Assembly: GCA_039105265.1 (NCBI GenBank)
Contig: JAPFFF010000004.1
Coordinates: 6,677,501-6,741,500 of the forward strand
Length of the DNA: 64,000 nt
DNA from: Tritrichomonas musculus
Lineage: Eukaryota > Parabasalia > Tritrichomonadida > Tritrichomonadidae
Direction of reading: 5' to 3'
Positions within the stretch are counted from its first letter, which is position 1; each line of letters opens with the position of its first letter. The notes under the pieces were generated by a model. The model saw nothing but the letters and a program-made list of their open reading frames with translations. It was not told the DNA's origin and did not search any database. A program made the position numbers and the translations under genes. This document shows positions 8,599 to 20,465 of this stretch, in pieces.

Positions 8599-11500
8599 TC
8601 AGTCAGAGTCAAAAGGACTGCTATTTGAAATTGCTTCAAGTAATTTATCATTTAATTCATCTTCATTTTCATATTCTGGTAAGAAAAGTGCATTGATGTC
8701 GACACGACGTTGAGGTAAGTTAGATTTGGAACCTCCTGGAACAATCTTCAATGGCTCACTTGATATCTGGTCATATTCATTGAAGCCGTTTTGAGGGACG
8801 CGTGATGTTCCTGTCATGAAGATCAACAATTCACTCAATTTCGAACTTTCCCATTTTGAAATCGCGTTGAAGAAAAATTTCACAACATCCGTGTCTGATT
8901 TGTATGGAGAACAATATGTCACATTTCGACGAAAATCATTCACATCGATGTGTGGGATTCCACAAAGAAGCATTTCGAATTCGAATGGTGTGAATAACAT
9001 CAATTCACGATTTGGAACAAATGAATCAAATCCATCAATTAATTCTTTCATTTGTTTCCGAATCGATGCTTCCAACGTGTATTTAGATCTCAAGTGCACA
9101 AATTCATTTTTATTATCATTCGTCACTTTGATGTCTGATCCATGATCTTTCAAAAGGATCGTTTTAATTATCCCTGATTCTTCAACGTCAACTTGGAATG
9201 TCATCCCTTTCGATTCGACATCGTTTTCAAGAATCCATTTCAAACTCTTGTAGAGTTCGTCGTCGACTTCTTGGAGGTCTTCAATGTCTGGTTCACGATC
9301 GAGGATCACTTTGATTATCGACGATGCGAAGTGGGCGTTATTAAGAGTAGCACCATCAATCAATGCAAGTGCAATAAACTGACCAACAAAGTTGAAATAC
9401 GAAAGATGATTTGAGAGAGAATTTGGTATCAAACATTTATGAGGCTTCGTAACTGTAAATAAACCGTTTTGAGGATCAAATATTTCTTTGGACAAAGAAT
9501 TAAACCAATCTTTCTTAGTCACTTCTTCATCTGTTACTTTTTCGCCTTCAAATTCAATATTGAAACCATGTTTGATTTCACTCGTTGACAGTTTCTGAAA
9601 TTCATTGAATGATGTTTCAAGAATGTTTCTTCTATCAACATGTAAAGTTGGTCTTCTGAACATGTTTATCTCGCTTTTACTCGCCTTTCGAAAGAATTCT
9701 GAACGAACTTCAAAACTGACAAGTTCTGGATAATCAAGTAAGAAATCAAATTGTTTCAATCGAAGAGGATCTTTCGAAATGATTTCATCGATCATTTCGT
9801 GGTACCTGTCATAAAGTGACCAGAAAGGTGGCAATGTTTTCATGATGTGATCTGGAACAACTGATGAATCGGAAGATGTCGGTGAGAGATTCATCTTGAA
9901 GTTCGGTGGAAGTTTCAATGGAACACCTGGCCTTGGCGCCAATGAATTAAACAAGCGACTGATTAAGTTGATCGTTTGTTCATCTTTGTTTGGCATTTTC
10001 GAAAGTGTTTCAAGTTGTTTCTTCAGAAGTGGACGTAATTTCATTCTTCGTTCAATCGAAATTGAAGGGAACAAATCCAAGTATTGAATAAGTTCGGGTG
10101 TCACTTTTTCTTTATTCATTTCTTTATCGAAGAATTCAACAACCAATGGACGAACAAATTCAAGTTGCTTTTCATTCAATTTGGAACATAATTTGAATGC
10201 TTGCATGATACCTTCTTGATTCTCTAATATCAACAAGAAACCAATGAAATGTGTGATTCGAATTGGAAGTTTACAATTAATTGAATAGAAGAATTTCGAA
10301 GCTTCTAACATGACAACCTTGTTTGACCTAAAATCTGGTGAAAGTACAATTTCAAGAAGATTATTTCCACACATTTTAAAGAAGTGTTCTCTGAATCCAT
10401 TGACTTTTGAAATCTTCGTCAAATCACAGATCAAACGATACATCGCATTCGATGACGAATCCGAGTCCGTGATGAGTCTCTTGTTGTAGATATCGGTCAA
10501 CTTTTGTGATGTCAAATTGAAGATCAAAATGAGACCTTTTTCACTGTTCGCGATTGCATGAAAGACGTCATTAATCGACGATGATTTGGTGTAATCAAAG
10601 ACTTGCAATGTCACTTGTTGAATGAGACTTGATAACAAAGTAGGTTGTTCATACAAATCTTTCAATAATTCGTCAGAATCGAAGTCATTCATATCAATGT
10701 CATCTGGATCATTCTCTTGTCCAATTTGGACTATTTCATTGATAACTTTGGCTGTCATATCGAATGTTTCTTGAACCAAAGGAATCTCTTCACGAAGCAA
10801 GACATTCATGTATATCAAAGCGCTCTTCATTACGATATGACGAACCATTTTAACAGTCATTTTCTTAGGAATTGAAGGAAGCTTATAAGCACGAATTAAA
10901 TTATGACTTTCATTGAGTTTCGAAATGAAATCATTGATTTGATCAGCTTTTGGTGATTCATGGCGATGCTTAGCAGAATCATAAGAAAGCCAAAAATGAC
11001 TTTCGTTTTGTGAATTGTTCATGAAGTCATCAAGTATAGCAAATCTGTGGAAGAAGAAGATACTCATGTGCTTGAATTGCCAAGGAAAAGTTGTGAAAGA
11101 GTGTTGAAAAGCGTAAGTCAGTGGATTTTCAATATTAACGAATTCGTTCTTTTGCAAAACTTCGTATTTGCTGTAATTCAGAAATTGGTTGTAAACATCG
11201 ACCAAGAACAAATAAATGTTCTCTTTAAAGTCGAAGCCAAAAGAAGTCTTAGGAATGTCACGTTGAAGAAGTTTTCCAATGACGTCGAACACTTTATATT
11301 TAATGATCCAAACTGGACAATTTTCAATTGATAAATGGACAGAAAAAGTGGCACGAAGAACCATAATGAAACAGAAAACTTGTGCATTTGTGAACTTGTC
11401 GCTGTTGACAAAGAACCACTGAATGAACTTGTCAAGAATGATCGTGGCATGGAACGTTGAAAGAAGAAACGACAAGGCACTGAATGATGTCTTGAACAAT

Positions 11501-13560
11501 TCAATACGCTCGTTATTCAGGTGCTTGTTGAAGATCAACGAGATGTTCTCGAGATAAGGAAGAACAACGTCAAAGACTTGCTGTGGGTTGTTTATAAAGA
11601 GGAAAGGAAAAGAGCTCGCAATGTTCTTCAAGCACAAAAATGCCTGAAAACAATTTGTTTTGTTTTCAACCGCTTTGTAAAGCTTTGAAATAATTGAAAG
11701 GCCATACTCAGAAATCGGAAGAGAAGAGAGATCATAGTCAGGCTTTCTTATCAATGACTTGCTCCTTTCATTATAGTAAAATTGACTGTTAACAACCTCC
11801 ATGAAGACGGTTGGATATTGTTTGAACTCATTCAAAAACATTGTTAGGAACTTTTTGATAGGATAATTGAAATTTGAGTACTTGGCAACAGCATAACCCA
11901 AGTAACTGTGAAGGATGTCTTGATCACATATCATCTTATCAAAAAGTACTTTGAAAAGTTGATCGTCTTTTTCAGGATTTGGATGACTCAAAATGTGCTT
12001 CAAAAGATCGTCGATGTCACTTTTTTCATTAGGTATGAAACCGAAAATGAGGTCACTAATACTTTCAGGCAAGTCACTTTTATTCACGTCCTTAATTTTT
12101 TCAATGAAACCGTATTTTTTCATAAACTGGACCATGAACAAAAGTTCGTCCCACTTTTTCTGTTTAATGCGATCATGAATGATTGGGACTTCTCTTTCGG
12201 CAATCTTCTGAAGACACTCGTCATTCAGCCTCTTTGTGCAGAAGTGCCTGATGAAGAAAAGTGCCTGCAGCATGTCGTCTGGCGGCATCTTAATTATCTG
12301 AAAAGTGACATGCACGGAATCGATCATGTCAAGGTCCAATGATTGCATCTGAAATGGGATTCTATCCTTATATCTATCGTAGCGGTTAATGTCATAAATG
12401 TTCTTGAAGATGTAGGTGAAGATATCGTTACCGTACTTTTGAAAGAAAAATTTGACATCCCATTGAAAATAAGAATTGTTTGAGAGGTCAAAAGTGGCAA
12501 AAAGAAGGATCATCGGGTCCCCTTTATAAGTGCCCTTGACAAGCTGCTGAACGAGGATTCCGAGCATTTGCAAAATCTCGTTAAATGACGTGAAACTATA
12601 CTTGTCAAAATAGGTGTAATTTGAAATAATAAGGTCAATTGAGGCTTTCAAAATTTGTGAGTCAACCGTTTCTAAATAACGTACTCCTTCCCACAATAAA
12701 TCACGGATTTTTACTTCGGTAAACTTAATGTCAAACTGGTTTTTCTTTATGTAAACAAAGATGACAGCTATGAAGGGAAGTACCATCTCCTTTGTCAATT
12801 TTTCAAGGTACTCTGTTCGATGGCTGGTGATAAAAGTGGCACAAAATTCAATGAACGAAAGTGAGGCTTCGTTCATCTTCGGAATGAGGTGGATGTCCTG
12901 CTTCGTGATGAATTCAATAAGTTCTTGTGTTGACTCGTCAGTTTGTGGCTTTATTTCAATTAAACCGGTTTTTGAAATGTCATCAAAAAGTAAAACAAGG
13001 CTCGGATTCGTTTTCACTATATCGCGCGATGATACAAACGGAAGAAACTTGGAAACTAATTTGCCTTTGGTTTGTGATGATAGTAGTAAATTGAGAATTA
13101 GGTCTATTTTGAATTCAGGCGAAATTGTTTGACCAAAAACTGTTAATTCTTCATTTTCTTTTTTCTGGATTTGGGGAAGGATCTCGTTTAAGGCATCATT
13201 CACAAATGATTGGTAATCGAATAGTGTTACTTGTGGTTCAACATGGGTTAAACGCGAGAGAATTAAGGCGGTAATTATAATATAATTTGAATTTTGACGA
13301 GAATTTTTTAAATATTCTTCAAAAAATGGAACCATTTGTTGTGGAAAACGAAGAAATCCCGATAATATGGCTGCAAAAAGTTCATTTGCTACGTTCTCTT
13401 GGAGATCTTTGTCGAGATATGTTTTAGCTTCTTTTAAAAAACTTCGAACGTCTTCTTCAGATGGCTCAGTGTGTAGATCTATATATGTTTGTCGAATATT
13501 ATCGACTAGATTGGAATCTTCAAAGTTAATTGAAGAGGGGAGTAAGAGAGATTGATTCAT
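8599..13560 (-). CDS. HECT-domain protein, 1653 aa, lacking the catalytic cysteine
   Basis: Residues from about 1310 to the end form a HECT-type C-terminal domain: 'FNFVGQFIALALIDG' is the typical N-lobe helix, 'ELMLFTPFEFEMLLCG' the region before the hinge, and 'LLIFMTGTSRVPQNGF' the C-lobe core with the usual 'F.TG..R.P..GF' pattern. The preceding 1300 residues are alpha-helical, armadillo-like, as in large HECT E3 ligases. HECT ligases take ubiquitin from E2 onto a cysteine in 'LP.AHTCFN.L.LP.Y' and pass it to substrates. Here that region reads 'NLPQRRVDINALFLPEY': the cysteine position is Asp 1621 (codon GAC, 8698-8700). The rest of the domain is well kept and the frame is intact over 4.9 kb, so this may be a pseudo-ligase acting as a scaffold, substrate adaptor or regulator. 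A 557-bp internal piece is copied at 3894-4450, and an older decayed piece lies at about 22036-22266. Confidence 0.9.
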   Translation of the reverse strand: MNQSLLLPSSINFEDSNLVDNIRQTYIDLHTEPSEEDVRSFLKEAKTYLDKDLQENVANELFAAILSGFLRFPQQMVPFFEEYLKNSRQNSNYIIITALILSRLTHVEPQVTLFDYQSFVNDALNEILPQIQKKENEELTVFGQTISPEFKIDLILNLLLSSQTKGKLVSKFLPFVSSRDIVKTNPSLVLLFDDISKTGLIEIKPQTDESTQELIEFITKQDIHLIPKMNEASLSFIEFCATFITSHRTEYLEKLTKEMVLPFIAVIFVYIKKNQFDIKFTEVKIRDLLWEGVRYLETVDSQILKASIDLIISNYTYFDKYSFTSFNEILQMLGILVQQLVKGTYKGDPMILLFATFDLSNNSYFQWDVKFFFQKYGNDIFTYIFKNIYDINRYDRYKDRIPFQMQSLDLDMIDSVHVTFQIIKMPPDDMLQALFFIRHFCTKRLNDECLQKIAEREVPIIHDRIKQKKWDELLFMVQFMKKYGFIEKIKDVNKSDLPESISDLIFGFIPNEKSDIDDLLKHILSHPNPEKDDQLFKVLFDKMICDQDILHSYLGYAVAKYSNFNYPIKKFLTMFLNEFKQYPTVFMEVVNSQFYYNERSKSLIRKPDYDLSSLPISEYGLSIISKLYKAVENKTNCFQAFLCLKNIASSFPFLFINNPQQVFDVVLPYLENISLIFNKHLNNERIELFKTSFSALSFLLSTFHATIILDKFIQWFFVNSDKFTNAQVFCFIMVLRATFSVHLSIENCPVWIIKYKVFDVIGKLLQRDIPKTSFGFDFKENIYLFLVDVYNQFLNYSKYEVLQKNEFVNIENPLTYAFQHSFTTFPWQFKHMSIFFFHRFAILDDFMNNSQNESHFWLSYDSAKHRHESPKADQINDFISKLNESHNLIRAYKLPSIPKKMTVKMVRHIVMKSALIYMNVLLREEIPLVQETFDMTAKVINEIVQIGQENDPDDIDMNDFDSDELLKDLYEQPTLLSSLIQQVTLQVFDYTKSSSINDVFHAIANSEKGLILIFNLTSQKLTDIYNKRLITDSDSSSNAMYRLICDLTKISKVNGFREHFFKMCGNNLLEIVLSPDFRSNKVVMLEASKFFYSINCKLPIRITHFIGFLLILENQEGIMQAFKLCSKLNEKQLEFVRPLVVEFFDKEMNKEKVTPELIQYLDLFPSISIERRMKLRPLLKKQLETLSKMPNKDEQTINLISRLFNSLAPRPGVPLKLPPNFKMNLSPTSSDSSVVPDHIMKTLPPFWSLYDRYHEMIDEIISKDPLRLKQFDFLLDYPELVSFEVRSEFFRKASKSEINMFRRPTLHVDRRNILETSFNEFQKLSTSEIKHGFNIEFEGEKVTDEEVTKKDWFNSLSKEIFDPQNGLFTVTKPHKCLIPNSLSNHLSYFNFVGQFIALALIDGATLNNAHFASSIIKVILDREPDIEDLQEVDDELYKSLKWILENDVESKGMTFQVDVEESGIIKTILLKDHGSDIKVTNDNKNEFVHLRSKYTLEASIRKQMKELIDGFDSFVPNRELMLFTPFEFEMLLCGIPHIDVNDFRRNVTYCSPYKSDTDVVKFFFNAISKWESSKLSELLIFMTGTSRVPQNGFNEYDQISSEPLKIVPGGSKSNLPQRRVDINALFLPEYENEDELNDKLLEAISNSSPFDSD

Positions 13561-13879
13561 TAATATTTTTTCAATAAATTATTTTATTTAATTCAAAAAA
13601 TTCTAAAAAAATAAATTTATTTTCAATAAGTTATCTTAAATTTATTTTATATTTGTATAAAATGACGATAAATATGTCAATTTTCGAATATTCACAGTGA
13701 ACTTTAATATCAGCACAAAATGTTATCTATAAAAAAATTACAGCTCAATATCTTTCTTAAATTCCTGATTTTCCAAAAACAAATGATCTTTATGAATTAT
13801 GAAAATTATCTTTTGTATAAAAATAAAATAAATATTCAAGACATACATATTTTTATAAATCAATTGATTATTTGATTCG
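13561..13879. other. Upstream region of the HECT gene
   Basis: AT-rich, probably holding the HECT promoter and 5' end. No element recognised. Confidence 0.4.
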
Positions 13880-14645
13880 AAATCAGATTTAAAATAATAT
13901 TCATATGGTCAATGTTCAGCATAATGGAGTTTCAATTTATTGTTTTGATCATCCAATTCAACAGGTAATATAACCTAATGAGATGTATCAAGATAATTTT
14001 CAAACTAGATATCATCAAAATGAAATATGTTATTTGTGAATCAAATGTCATTACAGATCCACTTCTTTCGCATGTATTTCCCATTTTTTCATGAGGACAA
14101 AAATGTGATGTTTATTTATGATAAGTTGAATCATTAGGAACTCATCCAGTTGTACCACTCGGTATTAGATAATATCCATTTTGTCAAAAAATTAAGACAA
14201 GTGCTTTTCTCCATATTTTCCAGCCAATTAATACAGTATTGAAGTAAATTTTATCATTTGCTTGTCATCTAAACGGGAAATGTAAAGGAATTCATATTTT
14301 TCACTTGAATAAATGACATAAACAATATCATCTTCATCTAATTCTTTGGAATTACGATTAACATAAGTTCCCATATCTTTTGCCATTCCAAGGTCATGAC
14401 ATCTTATGACCCAATGAATTCTTTATAAGTTAACAAGTTTGAATGGTCCACAGGGACTATCTGAAACTGTATATTCTTTATCAAATTTAACAAATTTACC
14501 ATCTTCGTCTATTTCAGTGATATATGAATTTTAAAATTTTCAATTTTTTCAATGATTCCTCCATAACCCTGAACAAAAATACCATTTGTATCTCCCCCAC
14601 CAAATATGAAACTTTTTGACCATTTATTTAGTAGTGATGACTTTT
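13880..14645 (-). pseudogene. Decayed unidentified coding sequence
   Basis: The base composition is less extreme than the flanks. On the minus strand, short translated stretches look protein-like but are broken by stops and frame changes, for instance 'FIFGGGDTNGIFVQGYGG' from about 14600 and a stretch with 'CHDLGMAKDMGTYVNR' from about 14400. No continuous ORF over 60 codons remains. I do not recognise the family. It is probably a relic gene, but without an intact relative this rests on the look of the fragments. Confidence 0.4.
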
Positions 14646-14649
14646 GGTT

Positions 14650-15047
14650 TCTAGTTTATTAAGTTTTGTCACGTATTTAATAAAACTTATTTTGGTGAAA
14701 ATGGAAAGAATTTCCTCATATTTTACCATATAATTACATATTTTTTTAGTAAAAATATAAGAAATAAAAGAATATTTAATCTGAATATTTATCAAATGAT
14801 TTATTGATAAACAGTTTTTTATACTTTTTTTTAAATCATGTTATATTTTAGATGATTTATTAAAATCAATCGTTCCATTAATGTCCAATTCATTTTTAGT
14901 ATACAATATTTCAAAGAGAATTCAAAGTGGTAAAAAAATTGAATTGAAATGTCTTATTCTTATATGAAAATCAAATAAGACAATAATTCAATGCTTTATT
15001 TTTTATTAAATTTTAATAAAAATTTTAACACTTCATTTAGTAAATGA
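14650..15047. other. AT-rich spacer
   Basis: No gene or repeat recognised; presumably includes the upstream region of the repeat-protein gene that follows. Confidence 0.4.
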
Positions 15048-18000
15048 ATGGATATTGAGAAATTAATTTTGATAAGATTCCACATATTATTATTTTTGAT
15101 TTATTTAAGAAGTATGAAGCATTGAAAATCGAAATACCAAGCAAAATGATGAAGAATATTCAATTAATTGATTTAGATCAAATAGTCGATAATGAAAAAC
15201 ATGAATTTGTTTTTGAGATATTAGTAAAATATTATACTAAATTTAATATTTTAGATCAAATTCATCTTATTGATCCAAAAAATCTAACAATAAAAGAAAC
15301 AGAAGTACTCATTCAAAACTGTTGCCATATCTTAAATCCAGAACAGGTAAATAATATTAATACAAATTATTTGAACCTCCAATCTTTAATTTTATTCTTA
15401 AAGTCATATTCAAATATTATCAATTCAAATCAAATTTTATATTTGAATCTTACAAATTCAACAATTGCTAAAATAATGATAGACTCTTCAAATTGTCCAA
15501 ATTTAAGTAACAAGCAAATAAAAAGTATCAATATTAAAGAAATTGGTGAAGATCATTCAAAAAAGCTAGTACAAATGATTTATGATACAAAAAGATTTGA
15601 TTGTTTAACCTCGATTCAAATTAATGATTTGAAACTCAAATTATTCAATAAAAATATTCAAAAGCAATTGATACATCAATGTGCAAAACAATTTAATATT
15701 GATCTAATACAAAGTATTGATTTTTTGATTTTTGAAGATCTCAAAATTATACTATTGGATTTGAATAATGCTAAAAAATTGGAATACTTAACAGAAGAGC
15801 AAATTAAACAAATCAATATTTATTATATTGATAATGAACAATTAATCCAATCGATGTTTATGACATCTTCATTTGCAAAATATTTCACAAATGGTGCAAT
15901 TGAAAAAATTGATGATGAATTGTTCAAAATGATTGATTTTGGTAATGTTGAAGTGGGTTTTTTAAATAAGGTTGTAATGTTGATGCTCAAAAAATTGGTT
16001 TCGGATCAAATAAAACAGATTATCATTGACAATTTGTATCCAAATGTTAAAGAATATTTTCTGAAAACAGAATTAAAACAAATCAGCAAAAACCAATTGC
16101 AAAATATAGATTTAAATGATACGATAAACTTATTGAACAAAATAATACTATGCAGATGTGAAGATTTATCATCAATTCAGGTTAAAACCATTCCAATTAA
16201 AAAATTAAAAATTGAAGCTCAAATTAAATTGCTTAAGTTAAAATCAAAAGATTTATTAGATGATCAAATTCAATTTTTTGATGTAACAAATACCGAAATT
16301 TCGGATATTTTGCTAACTGATTTTTTCTTTAAAATGGTCCAAGAACAAATTAATTCTGTTGATATTTCTAAAACCAGTCTTAAAAATCAAGTTAAAATAT
16401 TGAATAAAGACTGTATCTTTTTCGAAAATTTAAGTGAAAACATAATTCAAAATGTCGATCTAATACAACTCAAGTCATTCAATTACACAATTTATTATGA
16501 ATTAATATTGTTAAAATCCAAACTTTTTACTGTTCATCAGTTTATGGTAATTGATTGGCTAGATAACTCAAATGGAAATAATCCACCAATTGACTTTTTA
16601 ACACCAGCCAAATTTTTCATCAGTCATTTTAAAAAATGCAATATTTCATGTGAATACTTACTAGAAGATATTAAGATTACAAAAGAACTTTTATCTATTA
16701 TTCCAAAAGAAATTCTTGTTGCCATTTTAAACTCGCGAATTATTCATAATTCTATTGACGAATATTATTGCATCGACGATTTCATTCCGATAATAGAAAT
16801 TATGTTTCAAAATAATTTAAATTTCATTTGTTCAGTTAACTTTATTTTAATTAATTGGACTACAAAATTACATAGTATAATATCCAAAAAGATTCATCTT
16901 TTGAAACCAGCTGCATTTTCAAATGAAGCAGTTATCATTTTATTAAAACATTATATAATGGAATTGAATATTAAAACTTTACAAAACTTAGATTTATTTG
17001 ATGTTCCTGGTAGTATTATCGAAAATTCTCTTATCGAAAGAGCTCTTGATTTTGACATTCATCAATTCGAAAATATTAATTATTATAATCATTTAGGAAT
17101 CAGAGAAGATCTACAATATTTGCAAATGAATGACATTTCATCTGTCTCATTAATTAATTTAAATGAAGCATTGATTAATTTCTTAGTCAATAAAAAATTG
17201 AATCTATTAACAAAAAGTCAAATTCGACAAATAAAAATAATGGAATTAAATTCTAACATGGAAGATAAATTAATTAAAGAAAAAGTAACAATGTTGGATG
17301 AAATCCAAGTTAAATATATCAGAATATGTAGATTATCAAATGATTCTTTGGCCCTTGTGATTATAAATAGGTTTAAAGATATGTCTCGTGATCAAATTAG
17401 AAATATTAACATAAAAAAATTATCAGGGGTATCATTAAGTTTTTATATCAAAGAACAAATCCCTCTTTTAGGAGATATCAAAAAAGAATTATGCATTGAA
17501 ACGATAAATCAAATTGACAATGATGTTTTTATTCAATTTTTGGAAATATATATGAAAAAATTAAGCCTGAAACAAATTCAAGGAATTAATAATTTAAAAT
17601 TAAGCAATTCTAAAATTGCTGCATATTTATTAAAAAACAACTGTCGTTCATTAACAAAAGATCAAATAGGTTATATTCTTGATAATAATAATATTTTCAT
17701 TCTAAATTCTGAATTAGTTGATGCAAAATGCGATAAATTATTAAGAGAATCACACCATTTCAAATACATTCCTAAAGATAAATTAAATTCAGTAATTGAT
17801 TTTGGTAATGTTGAAAACATTTATGAACTGCTGCATGATGATTTAGAAAATGAAATTAATGATGAAAATGTGAAACTAATGAATATAGAAAAAGTATTTA
17901 CAAATATACAGTTACAATATGTAGAAAAATTAATTAAATCATGTGGAAACAAATTTTCAAATCAACAATTTCACCAACTAGATACAAAAAATATATTTAT

Positions 18001-19336
18001 AATTAAAACAGTACTTCAAAATTATTTGCAAAATAGGCTCTCATCCAATCAAATTCATTTAATAGAATTAGAAAAATTAGATGAAAATGAATTATTTACC
18101 TTGATAAATGATAGATCGACAGATTTAACAAAAGATCAAATAAAGTTGAAATGTATTACAAATATAATGAATATGATTGATGAAAAAGATCTTATAAAAT
18201 TCATTAGGGAACATATTTTGGATTTTTCTGAACAACAAATCCATTCTTTTCAATATAATAGCAATGAAATAAATGCAATATTGTTTATATATCGTGCAGC
18301 AGATGTATCAGTTGATCTAATTCAATCTTCAAATCTGTTTCTTAACTCACCGATAGACCAAGAAATCCAAAAAGAAAAATGCATAAAGAATGTTTTAACT
18401 TTGATTTCAGATGCAAAAAGACTTAAGGATTTATCAGAAAATCAATTCAATAAAGTAATTAATTATAAAAATAAATCTATTTTAGTTGAAATATTAGAAC
18501 AAAATTTACAGAATAGAATAACAAAAGAAAACGCAAAAGTTATAAATTTAAAAGATGTCATCCAAGAATGTAACAATAATCAGAATTTAATTGTAAATTT
18601 ATTTGAATCATGCCATCAAAATTTCACAAAGAATCAATTGAATTCTTTGGACTTCAAAGACAAATTTACCAATCAATTAATAATTCAATTTAAGCTATTT
18701 AAACAACTTTCTGAGAAGAATCAAAGTGAAATTGATTTGAATATAATATTTAATTCTAATGATCAGAATCTTGTGGCAATGATAAACGATCCAATAAAAA
18801 ATGATTTTGACAATGCTATTATTGGTCTTTTGATATATAGATATATGACCGAGCCAAATCAATATCTGGAAGCATATCTTACACCTCTTTTCTCACAAAG
18901 AAAACACTATGATATTTTTTATGCTAAATTTGTTTTAATAGCAGAAACGAAATTTGGATCAAATGGCCTTCGTTTTTCGAGAATTGCTAAAAATTTGTTC
19001 CAAAAATTTGAAGAAAGAAGCGTTATTAATGGATTAAGACAAAAGAAGAAAATCTATTGGAATTGTTCTGAGTTTGGTAAATTTGTCTTTGTAATTACAC
19101 CTGATGATTTCCAAAAAATAATTTGGCAAAAATTAAAATGTATTGACTTGGAAGAAGCTCGAAAAATAATTAATTCGAGCAGAAAGTTGTTTTCTAGTTT
19201 AGAAAATGAATATAAATTTAAAATATGGGAGTTCAAAGTGGTGAAAACTAATGATGATGGGATTGAAAAAGAAGAAATAGTTGTGGATACAAGTCAAAGC
19301 CTACTTAAAAAAATTTATAATATGTTTTATTGGTAA
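15048..19336 (+). CDS. Large alpha-helical repeat protein of unknown function (about 1400 aa)
   Basis: The main frame is open from 15059 to 19336; its first in-frame ATG is at 15146. The frame before that ATG already reads like the protein ('FDKIPHIIIFDLFKKYEAL'). An ATG at 15048 (M-D-I-E-K-L) would join it only with one extra base in the T-run 15067-15070, so I suspect a one-base frame break or a base-call error at the start. The protein is built from degenerate repeats of about 25-35 residues with the core 'LxxxQIxxINIxxL' (for example 'LTEEQIKQINIYYI', 'MSRDQIRNINIKKL', 'LTKSQIRQIKIMEL'). This pattern suggests paired helices forming a solenoid. The last 150 residues are different and end in 'LLKKIYNMFYW'. 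No signal peptide or enzyme motif. Similar 'LT..QI..L' repeats occur in some bacterial large proteins, but homology cannot be judged by eye. Confidence 0.75.
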
Positions 19337-20062
19337 ATGTTTTAAATATTTTTTTTTTATATCAGTCAGTGTCATTTATCAATTTATAAAAATTTAGAAT
19401 AGCGATAACTTTTTATATAATTTATTCTAATCATTAATTCTTTTGATATCTTTTTATATGCTTTTAAAACATTAAGTGTTATATAAAAATAGTTATTATT
19501 GAAAAAAAAATTCATTTTTTATAGTTAAAAAATGCAGAAAAATTGAATTTGTTGAATTATTAAATGATGATTTTAAAAAAATTGGACGTTACAAGAGTCC
19601 AATGAAGAATATAGTTTTATTTATATGCATTTACTCTCTAATATATTTGAATTTCATTCCAAATCAAATGTCAGTTTTTTCTAAAAATGAAGATTTAGTT
19701 GATTGGTTTCATAAATATAAAAAGTCTAATATTTCAGTTACTGAAGGATTTCGTCAAAAAGTAAAATATTATTTGTATAACACATAGTATACCCATTCAA
19801 ATGACATCTATATTTTTTAAATGATACAAATATATAAGAAATCGATATATATTGAATTTTAATTAAAGTCGTTATTTCAACCATTACACTTTAAAATATT
19901 GGACATAAAATATATAAATTATATATTATAATTACTAAATAAATTATTTATTAAGATAAATATAAATTTATTTAATTTTATTTTTTATTCAATTTAGTTG
20001 TAATTGATTTGAAAGAATTATTTGAATATTCTCTCAAATCAATGACCAATTCTAATCAATTT
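19337..20062. other. AT-rich region with one small ORF fragment
   Basis: Mostly low-complexity. A plus-strand open frame from about 19530 to 19787 (first ATG 19602, 61 codons) reads 'IEFVELLNDDFKKIGRYK' upstream of a hydrophobic stretch and ends '..KVKYYLYNT'. It looks like a gene fragment rather than noise, but I do not recognise it. Confidence 0.35.
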
Positions 20063-20380
20063 TGGGCAATCGTTTTTGTTCCCAGACAAACCTAGTCAAA
20101 TTTTGTTCCCAAGGTCAATTATTGATTTAAAAAAAAAAAAAATGAAGAAAGATTTTATATTTTTCCATAATTTTCCCAGGGTTTTTACTGCCCCAAGCGG
20201 GCGTCGAGCGAAGCCTGATCGTAGCGAAGGCGTAGCCGAGACCCCACGGTCGGGGCAAAAACACTGGGAAAAATTTGGAACATAAAATCTTATCTATATT
20301 TTTTTTTTATAAGTTCAATTTAATTGACCAGTGGGAACAAAATTTGACTAGGTTTGTCTGGGAACAAAAACGATTGCCCA
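20063..20380. mobile_element. Foldback-type MITE with long terminal inverted repeats and GC-rich core
   Basis: About 318 bp. The left end 'TGGGCAATCGTTTTTGTTCC' is matched in reverse complement by the right end, and pairing continues for about 55 bases with few mismatches. Inside lies a second inverted pair ('TTTTCCCAGGG' against 'ACTGGGAAAA', 'TGCCCC' against 'GGGGCA'), so almost the whole element can fold on itself. The centre, about 20190-20255, is strikingly GC-rich for this genome and holds repeated 'GCGAAG' and 'GTAGC' motifs. Flanks show a direct repeat TCAATTTT at 20056-20063 and 20381-20388 (8 bp, allowing one base of asymmetry at the end), consistent with transposition. No coding capacity. 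Confidence 0.85.
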
Positions 20381-20465
20381 TCAATTTTAAATATTTTCTT
20401 TACAAAATGGCCATTGAATTCTGAAAAATTCATAAAATTATCTAACATTATTTTTCATTAAAGCA

